IMG/VR virus record: IMGVR_UViG_3300046007_009573
Location: 1-28,951 of that record
DNA from: a virus
Strand: one strand, 5' to 3'
DNA length: 28,951 nt
The position numbers and the translations under genes are program-made. The notes under the pieces are model-generated. The model was not told the DNA's origin and searched no databases. It saw nothing but the letters and a program-made list of their open reading frames with translations. How positions within the stretch are numbered: position 1 is the stretch's first letter; every line of letters starts with the position of its first letter. Of this stretch, positions 8,211-15,158 are shown piece by piece.

Positions 8211-9127
8211 TAAACAGCCATTTTAGCCTTAATCACACCATGTGATTGATAATCGTGTAATACTATGTCGCGCATAGTAAACTGGGTTATATCTTTAATG
8301 TCGGGATTAAGCCATAGTCGTGGAGCAGGTAATGGTTCACGCTTTAGCTGTTCTTTTACCTGTTCTTGATGATCCAGATATATATGTGCATCGCCGAGTA
8401 CGTGAACAAACTCGCCTACCTGCAGACCACACACATGAGCTATCATGTGTGTTAGTAAACTATAGCTCGCGATGTTAAAGGGAACACCCAAAAACATATC
8501 GCAGGATCGCTGATACATCTGGCACGACAATCTTCCATCTGCTACATAAAACTGTGCAAAGCAATGACATGGTGGTAACGCCATTTGATCCAACTCTCCT
8601 GGGTTCCAAGCTGTTAATATATGACGTCTACCGTAGGGATCTGTTCGTATACCTTCTATTAAGATTTTCAGTTGATCTATTTCTCGAACTTCGACATCAT
8701 TACCTTGTCTTCGATATGTAACACCAAAATCATCCTTAAAACTACCGCCAGCTGCTCGAGGTTTAATAGCACGCCAATGGCGCCATTGTACACCGTATAC
8801 TCGGCCTAGATCGCCTTCGTACTTGGCTTTGGGTTTCCAATACGGTGCTAGAGCGTTTGGTGTCCATATAGTCACTACACCATCTTTAGTACCGTGTGTT
8901 ATTTCTGCTAATCTACGTTCATCTCCGGATCCTTCAATCATCCAGAGAAGTTCGCCTACTATACTATTCCACGCCAACTTTTTTGTAGTAACAGCTGGAA
9001 ATCCTTGGCTGAGATCATAACGTTGCTGCATACCAAATCGTGATATGGTACCTACACCCGTACGATCATCTCTGCGTGTACCTGTTTCTAAAACATCACG
9101 CAATGCATTTAAGTACTGTTGTTCCAT
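8210..9127 (-). CDS. thyA: Thymidylate synthase ThyA
   Basis: This makes dTMP from dUMP using methylene-tetrahydrofolate. The family motifs are clear: the catalytic cysteine C187 in ALPPCHCFAQFYV, the preceding DPYGRRHILTAWNP, and QRSCDMFLGVPFNIASY (206-222), followed by HVLGDAHIYLDH. At 305 residues it is about 40 longer than E. coli ThyA, with extra sequence in the region around residues 95-150. It lies directly downstream of DHFR with no spacer, the usual functional pairing because ThyA releases dihydrofolate. It is ThyA rather than the flavin-dependent ThyX. Confidence 0.97.
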   Translation of the reverse strand: MEQQYLNALRDVLETGTRRDDRTGVGTISRFGMQQRYDLSQGFPAVTTKKLAWNSIVGELLWMIEGSGDERRLAEITHGTKDGVVTIWTPNALAPYWKPKAKYEGDLGRVYGVQWRHWRAIKPRAAGGSFKDDFGVTYRRQGNDVEVREIDQLKILIEGIRTDPYGRRHILTAWNPGELDQMALPPCHCFAQFYVADGRLSCQMYQRSCDMFLGVPFNIASYSLLTHMIAHVCGLQVGEFVHVLGDAHIYLDHQEQVKEQLKREPLPAPRLWLNPDIKDITQFTMRDIVLHDYQSHGVIKAKMAV

Positions 9128-9634
9128 TTATAAAGGTCTAAAAATATCTACATTTTTGTAGATACTAAAGTTTAACATTTTATCTGCGCTAGGTCTACTG
9201 CTTGTAATTCTCATGCCAGTCATAAATGCACGAAGATCAATTCTTACGTCAGAAAAGGCAGCTCCTTTTCTATGTGTAATGTAAGCATAATCTATTAGAT
9301 CTTTACAATCCATTATAATGCTCGGACCACCAATTATAAAAATGTTTTTTTGTGGATATAATACTTGTAACTCTTTAATTTGTTTTTTATAATCTCCGGA
9401 TAATCTTCTAACTGTAGGAAAATTCAATGGATGATTTGAAATAACACAATTAATTCGATCTGGTAATGGTTTTTTCAGTTTAGGATCATCCCAAGTATTT
9501 CTTCCCATTACAACCACTTGATTAACTGTATGTTCTCTAAACCAATCCATGTCTTCTCGATCGATTGGCCAAGGCAACGTGCCACGGTTGCCAAATGTTC
9601 CCATTTGGTCAGTAGAAAAAATTGTACAAATCAT
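9128..9634 (-). CDS. folA: Dihydrofolate reductase
   Basis: A 168-residue DHFR. Visible landmarks are GNRGTLPWP at 15-23, an acidic residue at D28 placed like the catalytic Asp of bacterial enzymes before DWF, VVMGRNTWDD (41-50) for NADPH binding, and IFIIGGPSI near 115. It regenerates tetrahydrofolate from the dihydrofolate made by the adjacent ThyA. The ATG overlaps the stop of the upstream small gene as ATGA and the stop is immediately followed by the thyA start, so the three genes are coupled. Confidence 0.94.
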   Translation of the reverse strand: MICTIFSTDQMGTFGNRGTLPWPIDREDMDWFREHTVNQVVVMGRNTWDDPKLKKPLPDRINCVISNHPLNFPTVRRLSGDYKKQIKELQVLYPQKNIFIIGGPSIIMDCKDLIDYAYITHRKGAAFSDVRIDLRAFMTGMRITSSRPSADKMLNFSIYKNVDIFRPL

Positions 9635-9969
9635 AAGTTCTTTAAGATTTCATCAGTAGCCGGTTGTACTATTTTTTGTACTGCCGAAACACTGATGTAA
9701 AAATCTATGTCCGTGATAATATGATCTAAAGCTTTTAGTTTTTGTTTTATTGTGACCTCAAGTTCGTCGGGGTCATTACCTTCGTCTAAGAGTTCTTTGA
9801 TATTAATGTCAACAACACTGCCGTCTTTTAAATTAACTGACAAACTGTTTAACATTTGTATCGGAACTTCTTTTTTTTCTACGCTTTTTAAAATTGATTC
9901 CCATTGGGACTTGGTATTTAAGTTAAGCCGTTTGCTTTTTGGACGTGGTTTTTTTGGTTGTTCCGACAT
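9631..9969 (-). CDS. Small basic-to-acidic phage protein, unknown function
   Basis: A 112-residue protein that I do not recognise as a named family. The N-terminus is lysine- and proline-rich (MSEQPKKPRPKSKRLN), followed by a helix-strand region and an acidic loop LLDEGNDPDELE, and it ends in a hydrophobic helix. The start has an AAAGG element seven bases upstream. Its first 47 bases lie inside the end of the upstream coiled-coil gene in another frame, a larger overlap than the usual four bases here. Its stop overlaps the DHFR start. Confidence 0.7.
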   Translation of the reverse strand: MSEQPKKPRPKSKRLNLNTKSQWESILKSVEKKEVPIQMLNSLSVNLKDGSVVDINIKELLDEGNDPDELEVTIKQKLKALDHIITDIDFYISVSAVQKIVQPATDEILKNL

Positions 9970-10600
9970 CTTTTACCTTTGGACTTAGAGTTTCTGCTTC
10001 TTGTTTTAGTCTAGCTGCTTCAGCTAAAAGTTGTTGAGCAGTTGCTTCCATTTTTTGTGCCTGTTCTACTCTCTGTGCTGCTAAATCAGAATCATTTAAC
10101 ATACCAGCTAACATTGCTGCTGCACTTGTGTTACCTTGAGCTTCACGTGTTTTCTTTTCGCCTAGCTCTTGAATTTCTGCCTTACGTGGCTGTGTTTTAC
10201 CAGATATGCCACGATTAGCATCCAAATCTTGTAAACGCTTGAGTGCCTCTTCGCCCTTGGCCATTTCGTCTAGGATGTCGTTGAGTTCGTCTAATCGTAC
10301 ACTTGAAGTTGTTGTTGGAGTAACTAACACTTGATTAGTTGGAACCTTTTTCATTAGTCCATTGACATGTAAACTTTCTAAACAATTTTTACCATCTGCC
10401 ATAATGGTTCTAAAAAGCACGTCACTAATTTCTGTTGCAGCTTGTCCTTGTGGACTTTCGACTGCTCGCATAACTTCGTCGTGCACCATTCTTGGCAGTA
10501 AATCGCTGTAAACAATTAATGCCATGTGCTCTAACTCCGGAATCTTTCTAAATATAATAACGCATCTTTTATCGTTATGTTTTCCTACATGTTTTAACAT
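9923..10600 (-). CDS. Conserved-type phage protein with C-terminal coiled coil, unknown function
   Basis: A 225-residue protein when started at ATG 10600, chosen because a strong AAGGAGA lies just upstream; a longer reading to 10648 would need to ignore it. Residues 1-80 look globular (KRCVIIFRKIPELEHMALIV). From about 100 the protein is helical and charged, and the stretch around 150-205 is rich in Ala, Gln and Glu (QKMEATAQQLLAEAARLKQE), which predicts a coiled coil, followed by a lysine-rich tail. The globular part resembles a conserved protein of T4-like marine phages, but I cannot name a function. It follows a 74-residue protein gene with a 13-base gap. Confidence 0.75.
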   Translation of the reverse strand: MLKHVGKHNDKRCVIIFRKIPELEHMALIVYSDLLPRMVHDEVMRAVESPQGQAATEISDVLFRTIMADGKNCLESLHVNGLMKKVPTNQVLVTPTTTSSVRLDELNDILDEMAKGEEALKRLQDLDANRGISGKTQPRKAEIQELGEKKTREAQGNTSAAAMLAGMLNDSDLAAQRVEQAQKMEATAQQLLAEAARLKQEAETLSPKVKDVGTTKKTTSKKQTA

Positions 10601-10604
10601 AAAT

Positions 10605-10611
10605 TCTCCTT
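10605..10611 (-). promoter_or_regulatory. Shine-Dalgarno deciding the start at 10600
   Basis: AAGGAGA on the minus strand, four to five bases before ATG; it favours this start over a longer reading of the coiled-coil protein. Confidence 0.75.
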
Positions 10612-10613
10612 GA

Positions 10614-10838
10614 TTAATTCGCTTCTTTAGATTCTTCAGAAATAGCACCTGATGCTTTTAAGAAAGAAAAGAGTTTTTGATAAACTGCACCAACTGCTGA
10701 CATTTCGTCAACTTTGATTGCTCCGCGTTCAGCAACCATTCTGATTAGATTTAAAACCAAAACTAAATCTTGTAATGAAATGCTTGGCTGTTCGGGTTGA
10801 GCCTCGGGTACAGGATTTGATTCAACTTCTTGATCCAT
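10614..10838 (-). CDS. Small helical phage protein, unknown function
   Basis: A 74-residue protein with an acidic, proline-rich N-terminus (MDQEVESNPVPEAQPEQP) followed by two predicted amphipathic helices (LQDLVLVLNLIRMVAERG and VGAVYQKLFSFLKASG). I do not recognise the family. The start is well supported by AAAGGAGA five to six bases upstream, and a TATAAT-like box lies about 35 bases upstream in the only spacer of this stretch. It is followed closely by the coiled-coil protein gene. Confidence 0.75.
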   Translation of the reverse strand: MDQEVESNPVPEAQPEQPSISLQDLVLVLNLIRMVAERGAIKVDEMSAVGAVYQKLFSFLKASGAISEESKEAN

Positions 10839-10873
10839 AGTTTCTCCTTTGTTATTGTTTATTTAACGGAAAA

Positions 10874-10879
10874 ATTATA
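10874..10879 (-). promoter_or_regulatory. TATAAT-like -10 box ahead of the 74-residue protein gene
   Basis: A perfect minus-strand TATAAT about 35 bases before the start, in the only 53-base spacer of this stretch. The -35 region is weak (TCAACT at an 18-base spacing), so an activator would be needed or the match is chance. Confidence 0.3.
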
Positions 10880-10891
10880 GATAAATTTTTT

Positions 10892-11185
10892 TTAGAAAGT
10901 TGAATTTGAATGATTTTGAATTTGATCCAAACAAAGCGAAAACATACTGGCTTCGCCTGGTAGTTCAAATGCAGCACATGCTGTCATTGCTATAGATCCA
11001 GATTCAGTGGGATAGTAGATGTCTCCTAGCCAAAAACGACCTTCTAGATTTTCCCATATCCAGTCCGAAATTTGTTTGTATGAATATCTTAATTCAAATT
11101 TGACTTGAATAAAATGTGGCGGACAACGTTCTAATTCTCTTAGTCCGTGTACAGTAAGAGGATTAGCTTCTAAGTTACGTAACAT
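10892..11185 (-). CDS. Small phage protein, unknown function
   Basis: A 97-residue protein. The central region is aromatic-rich (FELRYSYKQISDWIWENL, then GRFWLGDIYYP), suggesting a compact mixed alpha/beta domain. I do not recognise a named family, although the sequence has the look of proteins shared by marine T4-like phages. Its start overlaps the end of the upstream gene by 11 bases, and its stop is followed by the promoter-like spacer ahead of the 74-residue gene. Confidence 0.7.
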   Translation of the reverse strand: MLRNLEANPLTVHGLRELERCPPHFIQVKFELRYSYKQISDWIWENLEGRFWLGDIYYPTESGSIAMTACAAFELPGEASMFSLCLDQIQNHSNSTF

Positions 11186-11462
11186 TTTTATTGTTATTAG
11201 TTTCGTCGGTTACTACAAGAATCTTTTGTTGATCAGCAGAAACACTAGTATCCGGGCGGACAATTCTATTCTTTAGAAATTCGTTAGATTGTTCAATCCA
11301 AGTACTTAGGATTTCTCGTTGTCCGGTTACTTCTACAATCTCAGCAGCACGAGTGATATCTTCTAACACGTCTTCAGTTAAAAGTAAACGTTCTTGTAAA
11401 TCTGCAATAAGTTTTTTAACCTTTTTACTTGCCTTAATTTCTTCAAAGTTGATTGGATCCAT
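11175..11462 (-). CDS. Small helical phage protein, unknown function
   Basis: A 95-residue protein when started at ATG 11462, where AAGGA lies five bases upstream; the longer reading from a TTG at 11492 would overlap the previous gene and lacks such a site. The sequence is mostly charged helix (ASKKVKKLIADLQERLLLTE) with an acidic second half and an asparagine-rich tail (TNNNKNV). A coiled-coil interaction protein is plausible. No family is recognised. Confidence 0.72.
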   Translation of the reverse strand: MDPINFEEIKASKKVKKLIADLQERLLLTEDVLEDITRAAEIVEVTGQREILSTWIEQSNEFLKNRIVRPDTSVSADQQKILVVTDETNNNKNVT

Positions 11463-11467
11463 GTTTG

Positions 11468-11472
11468 TCCTT
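11468..11472 (-). promoter_or_regulatory. Shine-Dalgarno deciding the start at 11462
   Basis: AAGGA five bases before ATG; the alternative TTG at 11492 has no comparable site. Confidence 0.6.
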
Positions 11473-11473
11473 G

Positions 11474-11692
11474 TTAAATTTCTCGTTGCCAATTGAAGCC
11501 AATGTAATATTCCATTAGCTTCTCCATTGCTGCTTTATATTCTTTATTAGCTGAAAGATCCTCTTGTTTATATGCAGGTAATTCTTTGGCAGATTCGAGG
11601 TTATCTATATCGCTACAAAGATTCTTATAGTCTTGAATAAGAATATTCTTAAGAATGTTATCTACAGCATCGTTGTTTAGTTCAATTATCAT
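11474..11692 (-). CDS. Small phage protein downstream of VWA gene, unknown function
   Basis: A 72-residue protein when started at ATG 11692 (MIIELNNDAVDNILKNIL), which has AAAGGA five bases upstream and overlaps the stop of the VWA gene as ATGA. A longer reading from 11749 would run 61 bases back into the VWA gene and is not needed. It is helical and acidic with a C-terminal AAMEKLMEYYIGFNW, and resembles a short protein I associate with T4-like cyanophages. Coupling to the VWA gene hints at a shared role, but the function is unknown. Confidence 0.75.
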   Translation of the reverse strand: MIIELNNDAVDNILKNILIQDYKNLCSDIDNLESAKELPAYKQEDLSANKEYKAAMEKLMEYYIGFNWQREI

Positions 11693-12939
11693 CGCGATCC
11701 TTTTGCTGCTTCTTCGTAGTGTGCCCAAATGCCCCATGGTGGTTCGCATCCAGGATTGCCTTTAATAATCCATACAGTTTCGCAGTATTGTTCATCGCCC
11801 CAAGAATCATACGGCATGCCATCAGTAAACATAATGAACTTTTTAGGTTCAATGTTTTCTTGTTTCATGAACTGCCAATTGACTTCAAAGTCTGTACCGC
11901 CACCGCCTGCAGGTTCGTAATTCTCGATGTCTTCGATATTGTCCGAAGTATAAGTCTTTACATTATAAATTTCAGTATCAAAGCACCATAGCGTGATCTT
12001 GTACTCGTCAAATGCTTCCATGATACCTTTAATCTCACCCAAGAACGCTTTACTATCTTCTTCACTGATGGATCCAGACTGGTCCATTGCAATACAGATA
12101 TCAATCATCTCTCCGGGCTTGAGGCCAGGCATGACTGCCTCTATGTGCCAACCTCTGCGACTGGGTCTAGCCCAAGTATAATCGTTCTTAATAACCGCCG
12201 TAATTTGCTGTTGTAGCAGTTCCTTCCACCCAATTACTGGTGCTGTAATGTCCTTTAGTAGACGCTTTACACCCATCGGCAAGTTACCTGCACCCGCAGC
12301 CTGTGCAGCACTAATCACAGCGCCTTTGATCTCATCGCGGATAGCCTGCGCTTCCTCTTTACTTAGTCGAGGTTTGCCCGAACCATCTTCGCTGTCGCCG
12401 TCACCATCTTCTTCAAGGTGGTCGTCCAACAACATTTTTTCTAACTGACTGATATCTATCTTGTCTGAATTCTCATACAAATAGTCATATACTTCTTCGT
12501 AACTCCAACCACGGAACTTGTTATCAAACAAGATTGGCACTACACTTATCTTTTCGCCAATACGCTGTTCTACTAGGTCTTGGTTAACACAGTAGTCGGC
12601 AGCGATGTTACTGAGTCGCGGCATACGGTCACCTCGCCGACCCATGTGGTCATAAACCGCATGCAAGATCTCGTGTCCGACCAGGAACTCGAGCTGTTTT
12701 AGCGGCATCTTGTTAACAAACTCACTGTTGTAATAAAATTTGCGTCCGTCAGTTGCAGCGGTTCCGCACCACTCGTCCGCATTGGTCAGAGTCATACGGG
12801 TAGCTAGCTGTCCAAAGAACGGCGCCTTTAGTAGCAAGCCAATACGAGCAGTAGTAAGTTTTTCACGAGCCGCAGCATCTGTGCGCGGATCCGTTACTGT
12901 TACTGCTTTTTGCTTGTCAATCACTGTAGATTCTGCCAT
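11689..12939 (-). CDS. HExxH metallopeptidase-like / VWA domain protein (DUF2201 type)
   Basis: A 416-residue two-domain protein. The N-terminal domain has H89-EILH-93, the HExxH zinc motif, in VGHEILHAVYDHMGRRGD, as in the putative metallopeptidase domain of DUF2201 proteins. An acidic linker (EEDGDGDSEDGSG) lies at about 176-188. The C-terminal VWA-like domain has a complete metal-adhesion set: DQSGS (286-290), a Thr in GGGGTDF, and the Asp of MFTDGMPYD. Such proteins work with MoxR AAA ATPases, and the next gene upstream is one. The start has AAGGAG upstream, and an excellent sigma70-like promoter lies in the spacer. The target is unknown. It could be an active protease or only use the HExxH fold structurally. 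Confidence 0.88.
   Translation of the reverse strand: MAESTVIDKQKAVTVTDPRTDAAAREKLTTARIGLLLKAPFFGQLATRMTLTNADEWCGTAATDGRKFYYNSEFVNKMPLKQLEFLVGHEILHAVYDHMGRRGDRMPRLSNIAADYCVNQDLVEQRIGEKISVVPILFDNKFRGWSYEEVYDYLYENSDKIDISQLEKMLLDDHLEEDGDGDSEDGSGKPRLSKEEAQAIRDEIKGAVISAAQAAGAGNLPMGVKRLLKDITAPVIGWKELLQQQITAVIKNDYTWARPSRRGWHIEAVMPGLKPGEMIDICIAMDQSGSISEEDSKAFLGEIKGIMEAFDEYKITLWCFDTEIYNVKTYTSDNIEDIENYEPAGGGGTDFEVNWQFMKQENIEPKKFIMFTDGMPYDSWGDEQYCETVWIIKGNPGCEPPWGIWAHYEEAAKGSR
11698..11703 (-). promoter_or_regulatory. Shine-Dalgarno deciding the start at 11692
   Basis: AAAGGA five bases before an ATG that overlaps the VWA stop. Confidence 0.65.
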
Positions 12940-12962
12940 TGCTACTCCTTATTGTGTAATAC

Positions 12963-12991
12963 ATTATAGCGAATTCTGTATTTACAGTCAA
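12963..12991 (-). promoter_or_regulatory. Sigma70-like promoter for the VWA gene
   Basis: Read on the minus strand, TTGACT is followed by a 17-base spacer and a perfect TATAAT. The box ends 23 bases before the gene start, so the leader is short and includes the AAGGAG. The spacer contains the palindrome CTGTATTTACAG, a possible operator. This is a close match to the bacterial housekeeping consensus, as expected for a gene read by host polymerase. Confidence 0.7.
12976..12987. repeat. Palindrome CTGTATTTACAG inside the VWA promoter
   Basis: Perfect inverted repeat with a two-base centre, lying in the spacer and touching the -35. The position fits an operator. It is not a LexA box, whose CTGT and ACAG are eight bases apart. 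Confidence 0.45.
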
Positions 12992-12994
12992 TGT

Positions 12995-13031
12995 AAAAAA
13001 GGAGGACTTACGGACTTGGATCCAACCTCCT
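12995..13031 (-). terminator. Rho-independent terminator-like hairpin after MoxR
   Basis: On the minus strand AGGAGG and CCTCCT form a six-pair stem around a 20-base loop that contains the palindrome TTGGATCCAA, and the stem is followed by a run of five to six T. It lies 20 bases past the MoxR stop. The long loop makes it weaker than a textbook terminator. Confidence 0.5.
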
Positions 13032-13050
13032 GCCTCACACGCGATAAAAC

Positions 13051-14154
13051 TTATTTAGAAGAACCCGCAGCGGCTAACACATACTTGCCGTAACGCTGGT
13101 GGAACTCGTCGAAGCTCGGCATCTTGCCTGGCACCAATGGAAGGTTATATGTCGTAAGAGCCACTCGAGCACCCATAACAGTAACTTCGGTTGTAAAGTT
13201 GTCCATCATAAACCGCAAGAAGTTGTCGGCCATTTTATGGAACTCGGGCACTTTGTCTTTGTTCTTAGTGTAATAGTCTTGCAACTCATAACACATAGAC
13301 GTAGTAAGCGAATACATAGCCGAAACTTCTTTGGTCTTGAGTTCTTTAACTTTACCTGCCAAGATGTCTTCGGGCTTGGGTAGTGAACCGGCTACTTTGC
13401 GATGAGCCATAAACTTGTGTGCAATACCCTCGCCTACGCAGCCTGCAACAAGATCCGTTAGTTCACTTGCCGGCATGTCTGTGTCTTTACAAAAGTCACT
13501 AGCAAAGGTCCACGAACGTGGTGTAGCAAAGCTACGACTATTGCTACGTGGATCAAAGTCAAACATGTCACTCTTAGCGAACGACAAGTAACCAACAACA
13601 TCCGCATGGATCTTGTTCTTAACAGCCCATGTCTGCCACGACTCAAAATCTGGACGGACCTCCAGGTGTACAAAGCGATTAGCAAGCGGACTAGGCATAC
13701 GATATGTAACACCCTTGTCCGAATCTCTATTACCTGCCGCCACCATAACTACATTGTCTGGCAAATGATACTTGCCAATTCGACGATTCAAAATCAACTG
13801 ATATGCTGCGGCTTGTACTGCCGGCGCAGCCGAGTTCATCTCATCCAGTAGCAATACTACAATTGGATACTGAGCTGCTAGTTCTTCATCGGGCAAGTCA
13901 ATGGGCGGTGCCCAATCCATAAGACCCTTGTCTTTGTTGTAGAATGGAATGCCACGCATATCTGTTGGCTCCATCTGCGAAAGACGAAGGTCAATCATGT
14001 GACCACCTAGCTCACTAGTAATGTCGGCAATCACTTCACTTTTGCCGACGCCCGGTGGTCCCCATAGGAACATGGGTCGCTTGTGTTTAAACGACCTAAG
14101 GATACGACTACGTGCCTCCTCGGGCGTAACCGTACGGGTTTCTGTAACTGCCAT
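13051..14154 (-). CDS. MoxR-family AAA+ ATPase
   Basis: A 367-residue AAA+ ATPase. Walker A is GPPGVGKS at 32-39, Walker B is VVLLLDE at 99-105, the sensor-1 Asn is in VAAGNRDSD (about 142), and SPLANRFVH (155-163) carries a candidate arginine finger. This is the MoxR arrangement, whose members act as chaperone-like remodelling motors together with VWA-domain partners, as in RavA-ViaA and CoxD-CoxE. The VWA partner is encoded just downstream. The start has TAGGAGA six bases upstream and the gene is separated from its neighbours by a hairpin on one side and a terminator-like hairpin on the other. This gene is less AT-rich than the flanking regions. Confidence 0.92.
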   Translation of the reverse strand: MAVTETRTVTPEEARSRILRSFKHKRPMFLWGPPGVGKSEVIADITSELGGHMIDLRLSQMEPTDMRGIPFYNKDKGLMDWAPPIDLPDEELAAQYPIVVLLLDEMNSAAPAVQAAAYQLILNRRIGKYHLPDNVVMVAAGNRDSDKGVTYRMPSPLANRFVHLEVRPDFESWQTWAVKNKIHADVVGYLSFAKSDMFDFDPRSNSRSFATPRSWTFASDFCKDTDMPASELTDLVAGCVGEGIAHKFMAHRKVAGSLPKPEDILAGKVKELKTKEVSAMYSLTTSMCYELQDYYTKNKDKVPEFHKMADNFLRFMMDNFTTEVTVMGARVALTTYNLPLVPGKMPSFDEFHQRYGKYVLAAAGSSK

Positions 14155-14185
14155 TTACAATCTCCTATCTAACGTGTGAAACATT

Positions 14186-14191
14186 ATTATA
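14186..14191 (-). promoter_or_regulatory. TATAAT-like -10 box ahead of the MoxR gene
   Basis: Minus-strand TATAAT about 32 bases before the start. The -35 position falls in the hairpin arm (ACAGAC), a poor match, so activity is uncertain. Confidence 0.35.
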
Positions 14192-14206
14192 ATGTATAAC
14201 AGAATA

Positions 14207-14236
14207 AGCGTCTGTGGCTTTTACACAACAGACGCT
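14207..14236 (-). terminator. Nine-pair hairpin after the Ala/Lys-rich gene
   Basis: Perfect arms AGCGTCTGT and ACAGACGCT around a 12-base loop, eight bases past the stop. The T-run after it is poor (TATTCTGTT), so it may attenuate, stabilise a 3' end or bind a protein instead of terminating. Confidence 0.45.
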
Positions 14237-14243
14237 CATTTAA

Positions 14244-14696
14244 TTACGCTTGAGCCTTGGCTGCAACATTTGACTCGCACTTGGCAAAGAATGCTGCTAC
14301 CTTGGCTGCATCACGCTTGTATTGTGCAAACGAAATAACCGGCATGTCATTGGCCTTGCGCTCGCCCATAGCCTCAGCATAGGCTTCACGCAAACCATCT
14401 TCGGAACCAGTAGTCTTGTTTTTTGCAGAAGAAACTTTAACAGTCTTTGCCGCCTTAACTTTAACAGCCGCCGACTTAGGCTTGGTGCCGCGAGCTGGCT
14501 TGATTGCAGTCATACCCACCTCAGCCAAGTATGCAATAGCAGCATCCTTGTCCATTGCCTTGGGTAATGCAATAATGTTAATCTCAGTGCAACCAAAACG
14601 CTCAAGTGCCTTGGCACGATTTGCATCGTTAGCAAATTTGTAAACAACAGCACCGTTTTCTACGCAAGTACCAGCAAAAGTAAAAGTTTTAGACAT
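14244..14696 (-). CDS. Ala/Lys-rich phage protein, unknown function
   Basis: A 150-residue protein with an N-terminal domain (about 1-60) of short strands and a helix (MSKTFTFAGTCVENGAVVYK, then YLAEVGMTAIKPAR), a lysine/alanine-rich linker (about 70-95) and a C-terminal helical part (EDGLREAYAEAMGERKANDM). The linker resembles nucleic-acid-binding tails, so a DNA- or RNA-binding role is a guess. It has a strong AAAGGAGC Shine-Dalgarno and its own sigma70-like promoter, suggesting high expression. It ends just before a long inverted repeat. Confidence 0.75.
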   Translation of the reverse strand: MSKTFTFAGTCVENGAVVYKFANDANRAKALERFGCTEINIIALPKAMDKDAAIAYLAEVGMTAIKPARGTKPKSAAVKVKAAKTVKVSSAKNKTTGSEDGLREAYAEAMGERKANDMPVISFAQYKRDAAKVAAFFAKCESNVAAKAQA

Positions 14697-14742
14697 ATAT
14701 GCTCCTTTAAATTACGGGTTGAATTAACTACACAACACCATT

Positions 14743-14771
14743 AGTATAGCAAAATGGGTATTTTGAGTCTA
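14743..14771 (-). promoter_or_regulatory. Sigma70-like promoter for the Ala/Lys-rich protein gene
   Basis: Minus-strand TAGACT, 17-base spacer, TATACT. The -35 overlaps the stop codon of the upstream gene. The spacer is almost entirely the inverted repeat CAAAAT-ACCC-ATTTTG, which could be an operator. The leader holds AAAGGAGC. Confidence 0.55.
14750..14765. repeat. Inverted repeat inside promoter spacer
   Basis: CAAAAT and ATTTTG flank a four-base centre, filling the gap between the -35 and -10 boxes. It could be an operator or an AT-rich hairpin at the end of the upstream transcript. Confidence 0.45.
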
Positions 14772-15104
14772 CCGTTTTTTTCGTTGCTTTTTAGCAACAT
14801 TTTTAGGTGTTGCTAAAGGTGCAACTTTGGTTGCATTTTTGAGACGATGAAACAAATCTGTTGCTTTTTTAAAATCAAAATTTGGATGCTTGTACATATA
14901 GTCTATTTTACGCTCTAAAACTTGCAAAACTTCTAACAAGTCCATTTTTGTTGCAAAATCGCTATCCATTAGTATTTTGTTAACATCATGCTTGTCTAAC
15001 ATATACTCTACCCATTTTGTAGTAGCGGGTATTTTGTAATATTGGACTATTGCTTTATTGCTATTACGAGTTGCATATTTGCTAATGTAAGTACGTGCTA
15101 ACAT
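14769..15104 (-). CDS. Small basic phage protein, unknown function
   Basis: A 111-residue protein when started at ATG 15104 (MLARTYISKYATRNSNKA), which is preceded by an almost ideal AAAGGAGG; the longer reading from 15158 would run into the upstream promoter. The middle is helical (KMDLLEVLQVLERKIDYMYK) and the C-terminus is strongly basic (KNVAKKQRKKR), which suggests nucleic-acid binding. No family is recognised. It is transcribed from its own TTGCAC/TATAAT promoter. Confidence 0.75.
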   Translation of the reverse strand: MLARTYISKYATRNSNKAIVQYYKIPATTKWVEYMLDKHDVNKILMDSDFATKMDLLEVLQVLERKIDYMYKHPNFDFKKATDLFHRLKNATKVAPLATPKNVAKKQRKKR

Positions 15105-15108
15105 ATAG

Positions 15109-15116
15109 CCTCCTTT
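15109..15116 (-). promoter_or_regulatory. Strong Shine-Dalgarno deciding the start at 15104
   Basis: AAAGGAGG, close to the full anti-16S complement, four bases before ATG. Confidence 0.8.
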
Positions 15117-15129
15117 AACGAAGACTACT

Positions 15130-15158
15130 ATTATATGCAAAACACGATTTATGTGCAA
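15130..15158 (-). promoter_or_regulatory. Sigma70-like promoter for the small basic protein gene
   Basis: Minus-strand TTGCAC, 17-base spacer, TATAAT, followed by a leader with AAAGGAGG. The -35 lies in one arm of an inverted repeat (TGCAAC and GTTGCA) that runs into the end of the upstream gene. Confidence 0.6.

Noticed and set aside
12976-12987. LexA/SOS box at the VWA promoter
   Set aside because: CTGT and ACAG are four bases apart, not eight as in the LexA consensus.
12740-13093. Plus-strand reading frame over the VWA start and terminator region
   Set aside because: It crosses a real gene start, a promoter and a terminator-like hairpin and shows no recognisable protein features.
14783-14825. 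Hairpins from repeated GTTGC and GCAAC near the end of the small basic gene
   Set aside because: They lie in the codons for an Ala/Lys-rich C-terminus (GTTGCA and GCAACA codons), and no plus-strand gene needs the T-run that follows.
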